From Candidatus Bathyarchaeota archaeon (lineage in GTDB: Archaea; Thermoproteota; Bathyarchaeia; 40CM-2-53-6; RBG-13-38-9), in assembly GCA_018396565.1 (NCBI GenBank), contig JAGTQO010000055.1, positions 1-9,813 on the forward strand: a DNA stretch of 9,813 nt, given 5' to 3'. Positions 6,034 to 9,813 of the stretch are shown here, one piece after another (position 1 is the first letter of the stretch; each line of letters opens with the position of its first letter). The translations under genes and the position numbers were made by a program. The notes below the pieces were generated by a model that saw only the letters and a list, made by a program, of their open reading frames with translations, searched no databases and was not told where the DNA came from.

Positions 6034-7401
6034 TTGAAGTTTCTAACAATTGGGTTGGGCCATTGCGGGGGGAAGATTGCTGATGACTTCAAGAAGGCTG
6101 CGATCGATAAGAAAGGAATGATCATGGATGTTTGCGCAATAAACACCGATGGCGCTGACCTAGCTACACATACAAACATCCCGGAGAATAATAAGCTTCT
6201 AATCGGAAGTGGAAAGGGAGCTGCTAAGAATTGGGAAGAGGGCTATGAAGCTGCTCTTCAGAATGAGACGAATATTAAGGCGTTTATCTCAAGAATGCTC
6301 ACTCCAGATGTTGATATTATCTTGCTCACATTGGGTGAAGGGGGAGGGACAGGATCAGGAGTTGCTCCAGTCGTTGCTGAGACTATCAAAGAGCTTGGTA
6401 GAACATGCGTAGCCATCGTTACAATACCTTTCGAGACAGAGTCTGTGAAGTCAAAGGTGAATGCTGCTGTCGGAATAGACATGCTCTACAGAAGTGAGGG
6501 TACAAACGCGATAATATGCATTGAAAATGACAAGTTGACGGCGTATTACCCCGACAAACTTCTGACAGAGGCCTATGAAAAAGTCAACGAGATCACGGTG
6601 AGTACTTTTCTAAATCTTATCGATTTAGCAAACCTACCAAGCAAGGCTGATAGGATAGATGAGTCGGAGCTCAAGTCGATATTCAAGTATCCAGGCTTCG
6701 CTACCCTAGCAAATTTCAGGACGCAAGCAAACCTCGTGGAGGATGTCGCAGCAACCTTGCGTAGAAGTTGGAATGGAAGTCTCTTTGCAGAGATAAATCC
6801 AGCCTCAGCTGCAGGCGTCATATTTGGGATAGAGGGTCCGACACATCTCTTCACAACTACCCAAGTGGACGCAATAAGAAGGACGTTTCATGAGATACTC
6901 GCCGGGAAGGACGTTATGCTCGGCATATATCCATCTGAACATTTGAGATGGGCTTCATATATCGGAATCTTAACGGGACTCGATATTCCTAGGAAGATTC
7001 ATGGCCTCCTAGATAAGGCCAAGGCTGAATACCAGCAGCATGAGAAGACGATAGAGGCTAAGATAAGGTCTAAAAGGGAAGGTTTGGGATTCAGTTTAAG
7101 AACACCAACCATGCGTGAAAGATTTACCCAACCAACGACTCACCGTAAATTGGAAAAACCATTCTTTAAGTCTGTGTCGACAACGGAGACTTTACATTTG
7201 GATTTGAGTAGGGAGGTGCCGAAGGTTCTCAAGGCGATCGAACAGTACAAAGGAGAGACATTGACACATGAAGAGCTCTTAAACCTTATTCAAAATGGAA
7301 CCGACATAGAGGATGAGAAGTCGATAGCGACGGTCATTCTTGAATTGCAGAACCTTGGATTTCTTGCTGAGGTTAGGAAAAACGTTTACAGGATAGTCTG
7401 A
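6034..7401 (+). CDS. CetZ-like tubulin/FtsZ-superfamily GTPase with C-terminal winged-helix-like domain
   Basis: A cytoskeletal GTPase of 455 residues. The nucleotide-binding loops are intact: T1 GLGHCGGKI (7-15), T2 INTD (36-39), T3 around GSGKGAAKN (58-66), T4 GEGGGTGSG (101-109), NDKL (165-168) and N185 of helix H7. GGK rather than GGN in T1 and D209-E-S-E212 in the T7 synergy loop match CetZ and tubulin rather than bacterial FtsZ. The catalytic acidic pair is kept, but the usual first Asn is R207, so polymer-stimulated hydrolysis should be possible. The GTPase and second domains end near 330. A Lys/Arg-rich, probably disordered linker follows (about 333-385). Residues 392-455 then read as a winged helix: helices near REVPKVLKAIEQY, THEELLNLI and SIATVILELQNLGF, and a final wing AEVRKNVYRIV. 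Typical CetZ proteins lack this domain. The TTG start gives the family-like MKFLTIGLG; GTG 6010 or TTG 6022 are alternatives. Second gene after pyrE. Role in shape, division or DNA segregation is unknown. Confidence 0.88.
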   Translation: MKFLTIGLGHCGGKIADDFKKAAIDKKGMIMDVCAINTDGADLATHTNIPENNKLLIGSGKGAAKNWEEGYEAALQNETNIKAFISRMLTPDVDIILLTLGEGGGTGSGVAPVVAETIKELGRTCVAIVTIPFETESVKSKVNAAVGIDMLYRSEGTNAIICIENDKLTAYYPDKLLTEAYEKVNEITVSTFLNLIDLANLPSKADRIDESELKSIFKYPGFATLANFRTQANLVEDVAATLRRSWNGSLFAEINPASAAGVIFGIEGPTHLFTTTQVDAIRRTFHEILAGKDVMLGIYPSEHLRWASYIGILTGLDIPRKIHGLLDKAKAEYQQHEKTIEAKIRSKREGLGFSLRTPTMRERFTQPTTHRKLEKPFFKSVSTTETLHLDLSREVPKVLKAIEQYKGETLTHEELLNLIQNGTDIEDEKSIATVILELQNLGFLAEVRKNVYRIV

Positions 7402-7406
7402 GGCTA

Positions 7407-8657
7407 CTATGAGAGATTCCGTATAGGCCTCATCAATACGACCTCAACCACCTCACCCTCATCTACACCCTCAACATCTTCAGGTATGACAAGCAGACCG
7501 TTCATTCTCACCATACTTGAGATTATGCCTGAGCCTGTAGACCTAACAGGCTCTGCAATGAGATCTAAGCCCCTTCTTGAAACATTCACCCGAACATAGC
7601 TTCTGATGCCGGGTGGAGAAAGTATTCTCCTAGTCACCTTCGCAGATACATGAGGTTCAGGCTCGTCGACTGTCCTCAACATTCTTGATATCAGGTCTTT
7701 ACCGAATACATAGAAACCTATCATGGCGGCAACAGGATATCCTGAAAGGTTCATAACTGGTTTGCCCTCAATCGAGGCAAGTGCCGTAGGTCGACCGGGC
7801 CTCATGGCGACTCCATGCACAACTATCCCTGGCTGGCCGAGAGAGTCTATAGCTTCTACAGTCAAATCTGCTTTCCCGACAGAGGTCCCACCGGTCAAAA
7901 CTAGGACGTCGCTTTTAGCCAATCCAATCCTTATCGTAGACCTCAACTTCTCGAAGTCGTCCTCCACAATACCCAGAGGAAGCGGCTCCCCACCATAATC
8001 TATAGTCATTGCGGAGAGGATTATACTGTTAACATCTATTACTCGCCCAAATGTCCTCTCAGATCCTAGAGAAACAAGTTCGCTTCCTGTGGAGATTATT
8101 CCCACAATAGGCCTCCTGTAAACATTCACTGAAGTGAAGCCCATCGAGGCCAACATGCCGAGGTCTTGTGGTTTCAACCTCACTCCTTCCCTGAGAGCAA
8201 TCTCACCCTTCCTGACGTCCTCACCTCTCCATGAAACATCCTCCCCGGGAGATACTGCTTTATATACTTCTATAATGTCCTGCTCAATCTTTCTCGTATA
8301 TTCCAACATAACAACAGCGTCAGAGCCCACAGGTATAGGGGAACCTGTTGATACATAGGCGGCTTCACCACTCTTAAGACTTGAGTCAAAACCATCACGA
8401 AGCTCCTTGATCCTGAAAATAGCAGGGTTTGCAGGTGAAGCGCCGAAAGTATCGCTCGCCAACACCGCATACCCATCAACGGCTGAGAGGTTGAATTGAG
8501 GAATATCTATGGGAGCAGCCACATCTGAAGCTGTGACCCTACCCAAAGCATCTCTTAGGGGCAAAGTCTCTACATCAAGCCTGTTCAGGTTGATTGATTG
8601 ATAGAAAACTTTTAGAGCCTCCTCAATCCTCACCACTCGGTGATCCTTGACGTTCAT
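7407..8657 (-). CDS. moeA: Molybdopterin molybdenumtransferase MoeA
   Basis: Inserts molybdenum or tungsten into adenylylated pyranopterin, the last common step of Mo/W cofactor synthesis. The 416 residues cover the full MoeA fold: the N-terminal domain with NLSAVDGYAV (56-65, D61 being the conserved Asp) and STGSPIPVGSDAVV (103-116), the linker domain, the MogA-like domain with GIISTGSEL (186-194), LTGGTSVGKADL (254-265, D264 conserved, K where E. coli has E), HGVAMRPGRPT (281-291) and NLSGYPVAA (303-311), and the C-terminal beta domain ending in EVVEVVLM. No extra C-terminal periplasmic-binding-like domain, which some archaeal MoeA proteins carry, is present. It follows the aldehyde ferredoxin oxidoreductase on the same strand after a 58-bp gap with its own TATA box, and its stop is 5 bp from that of the convergent CetZ-like gene. 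In this setting it probably serves a tungsten enzyme. Confidence 0.95.
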   Translation of the reverse strand: MNVKDHRVVRIEEALKVFYQSINLNRLDVETLPLRDALGRVTASDVAAPIDIPQFNLSAVDGYAVLASDTFGASPANPAIFRIKELRDGFDSSLKSGEAAYVSTGSPIPVGSDAVVMLEYTRKIEQDIIEVYKAVSPGEDVSWRGEDVRKGEIALREGVRLKPQDLGMLASMGFTSVNVYRRPIVGIISTGSELVSLGSERTFGRVIDVNSIILSAMTIDYGGEPLPLGIVEDDFEKLRSTIRIGLAKSDVLVLTGGTSVGKADLTVEAIDSLGQPGIVVHGVAMRPGRPTALASIEGKPVMNLSGYPVAAMIGFYVFGKDLISRMLRTVDEPEPHVSAKVTRRILSPPGIRSYVRVNVSRRGLDLIAEPVRSTGSGIISSMVRMNGLLVIPEDVEGVDEGEVVEVVLMRPIRNLS

Positions 8658-8701
8658 AGTCGTTTTTTCACATCCGAATATCCTTTAAGAATAATAAGCC
8701 G

Positions 8702-8710
8702 TATTATAAA
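8702..8710 (-). promoter_or_regulatory. TATA box of moeA
   Basis: TTTATAATA on the minus strand in the 58-bp gap after the oxidoreductase gene. The inferred transcript start is near 8680, giving a leader of about 23 nt before the ATG at 8657. Co-transcription with the upstream gene is not excluded. Confidence 0.5.
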
Positions 8711-8715
8711 TGGGG

Positions 8716-9813
8716 TTACTTAGTTCTGAAAGATTCAAGTCTTGACGATACATCATCCAATCCCAGCTCATGAAGTTTTCTCCAAGTAGGGATCCCGTTA
8801 GAATCCCAACCTCTCATTTCATAATAACTATCAAGCATCGAATCCAGCTCCACAACCTCACCTTTGCAACCCCCGTCTTTGAGAGGTTCATTTAAGAAAC
8901 GTTTTGGAAGGGTGTCATCGCTTCTATTTGAGCCACACAACACGTTGAATGCTCGCTTCAGATTATATGTTCTCTCCCCAACCTTGAGGAGTTCTTCAAG
9001 ACTCAGGTCCCATCCTGTGACCATGTTTAGAATCGCTAAGACAGAGGCTGGGGGGATCATCGCAAACTTGCACATTATCAGAGAGTCTAATACGTCATGC
9101 CAGTTCTGGACAGCGATGACTGGGAATGCCTTATCTTCATATGTGGATCTTTGATATCTTTTATGTATTCCCAGGTCAGGTATCCTCTCACCCTGTTCGA
9201 TGTGGTATACGAGACCTCTGAGGTGGCATGCGCCCCTGTGAGATGTAGCATATTGGAGGCCAAGACCTTTAAACGCCCTAGGATCATGCATAGGTATTTC
9301 AAGCCCCCTGACATGCAACGCAAATTCTTCCGCGCCTTTGCCTATCTTCTTAGCTGCTTCTCTAACCCCTTTTGATAGTACAGATCCAAATCCAGTGTTC
9401 ATTCCTATCTTGTGAATAAGTTCCAGTATTACTTTGCTATCTCCCCATTTAAGGGTCAGACCGTCTGTATCTCCACTTGTAATCAAGCCTCTTTCATAAC
9501 ATTCCATTGCGAAGGCAATTACGCTTCCAGTAGAGATCGTGTCCAATCCATACCTGTTGCACAGGTCATTTCCAACGGCGATGCTTTCTAAATCATCATT
9601 CATACAAAGCGTCCCAAGTGATGCGCATGTCTCATATTCTGGTCCCGCACCATCCATCTCTTCGTCAGTATATTTTATCCTGACATGCCTACCACAAGCA
9701 ATTATGCACCGGTAGCAGGCCCACTGCCTCCTCAATATGGTCTTAGCCATCGCTTCTCCACATATCTTATTCACACCTTCTGGCCAATGCCCCCTTGTGA
9801 AGTATTTTATCGG
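8716..9813 (-). CDS. Aldehyde ferredoxin oxidoreductase (tungstopterin), C-terminal 365 residues; 5' end beyond the right edge
   Basis: Oxidises aldehydes to acids and passes electrons to ferredoxin, using a tungsten-bispterin and a [4Fe-4S] cluster in the cytoplasm. The frame stays open to the window edge, and the residues before the GTG at 9774 (KYFTRGHWPEG) continue the family pattern. That GTG is therefore internal and the gene is cut, with roughly 240 N-terminal residues missing. Domains 2 and 3 are present. C33-x2-C36-x3-C40 of the fragment (ACYRCIIACG) and the later Cys in LDSLIMC are the four cluster ligands, equivalent to C288, C291, C295 and C494 of the Pyrococcus furiosus enzyme. 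NRYGLDTISTG is the first pterin-contact loop. GLEIPMHDPRAF and YATSHRGACHLRG are family signatures, and the tail RSDDTLPKRFLNEPL is typical. Which aldehyde (AOR, FOR, GOR or WOR type) cannot be decided. It precedes moeA on the same strand, matching its need for the metal-pterin cofactor. Confidence 0.93.
   Translation of the reverse strand, partial: PIKYFTRGHWPEGVNKICGEAMAKTILRRQWACYRCIIACGRHVRIKYTDEEMDGAGPEYETCASLGTLCMNDDLESIAVGNDLCNRYGLDTISTGSVIAFAMECYERGLITSGDTDGLTLKWGDSKVILELIHKIGMNTGFGSVLSKGVREAAKKIGKGAEEFALHVRGLEIPMHDPRAFKGLGLQYATSHRGACHLRGLVYHIEQGERIPDLGIHKRYQRSTYEDKAFPVIAVQNWHDVLDSLIMCKFAMIPPASVLAILNMVTGWDLSLEELLKVGERTYNLKRAFNVLCGSNRSDDTLPKRFLNEPLKDGGCKGEVVELDSMLDSYYEMRGWDSNGIPTWRKLHELGLDDVSSRLESFRTK

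Noticed and set aside
9087..9375. Frames inside the oxidoreductase gene on both strands
   Set aside because: The aldehyde ferredoxin oxidoreductase reading is conserved throughout this stretch, so these are shadows.
9774..9774. GTG at 9774 as the start of the oxidoreductase
   Set aside because: The frame is open to the window edge and the upstream residues fit the family, so the gene is cut and this GTG is internal.
1..9813. CRISPR array, insertion sequence or tRNA-linked attachment site
   Set aside because: I saw no regularly spaced repeats, transposase motifs, terminal inverted repeats or tRNA folds anywhere in the window.

Overview
The window reads as a piece of an archaeal chromosome. 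The evidence is TATA-box promoters at archaeal spacing (about 26 bp before the inferred transcript start), Shine-Dalgarno sequences of the GGAGG / GGTGA type, frequent TTG and GTG starts, a CetZ/FtsZ-superfamily GTPase, a tungsten/molybdenum-type aldehyde ferredoxin oxidoreductase, and a surface protease rich in N-glycosylation sequons. The gene set would fit an anaerobic member of the TACK group such as Bathyarchaeia. That placement is an inference, because the window has no rRNA or other phylogenetic marker. No tRNA, rRNA, CRISPR array, insertion sequence or integrase is visible.

Left part (1-5238), all genes on the minus strand. The left edge cuts a four-carbon acid sugar kinase (DUF1537 family). 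A 334-bp noncoding stretch (640-973) follows, then a 47-residue zinc-ribbon miniprotein (974-1117). Next comes a sugar-phosphate nucleotidyltransferase with an extra ribbon-helix-helix DNA-binding domain at its N-terminus (1244-2128). Upstream of it are a membrane-anchored metzincin protease (2141-3991) and a divergent LarA/DUF2088 protein (4003-5238). The last three genes are packed 11-12 bp apart and probably share at least part of their transcription.

Middle part (5239-7401). A 157-bp divergent intergenic region separates the LarA-like gene from a plus-strand pair. The pair is pyrE (orotate phosphoribosyltransferase) followed 8 bp later by a CetZ-like tubulin/FtsZ-superfamily GTPase. The GTPase carries a C-terminal basic linker and what looks like a winged-helix domain. 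This filament-former plus DNA-binding-fold architecture is the most unusual item in the window.

Right part (7402-9813), minus strand. Only 5 bp after the GTPase stop, in convergent orientation, lies moeA (molybdenum/tungsten insertion into the pterin cofactor). An aldehyde ferredoxin oxidoreductase precedes it on the same strand and is cut by the right edge. These two fit together functionally, since MoeA completes the cofactor that the oxidoreductase needs.

The two unusual fusions (RHH-nucleotidyltransferase and CetZ-wHTH), the histidine-poor LarA homologue and the unannotated zinc-ribbon miniprotein are the items most worth following up.
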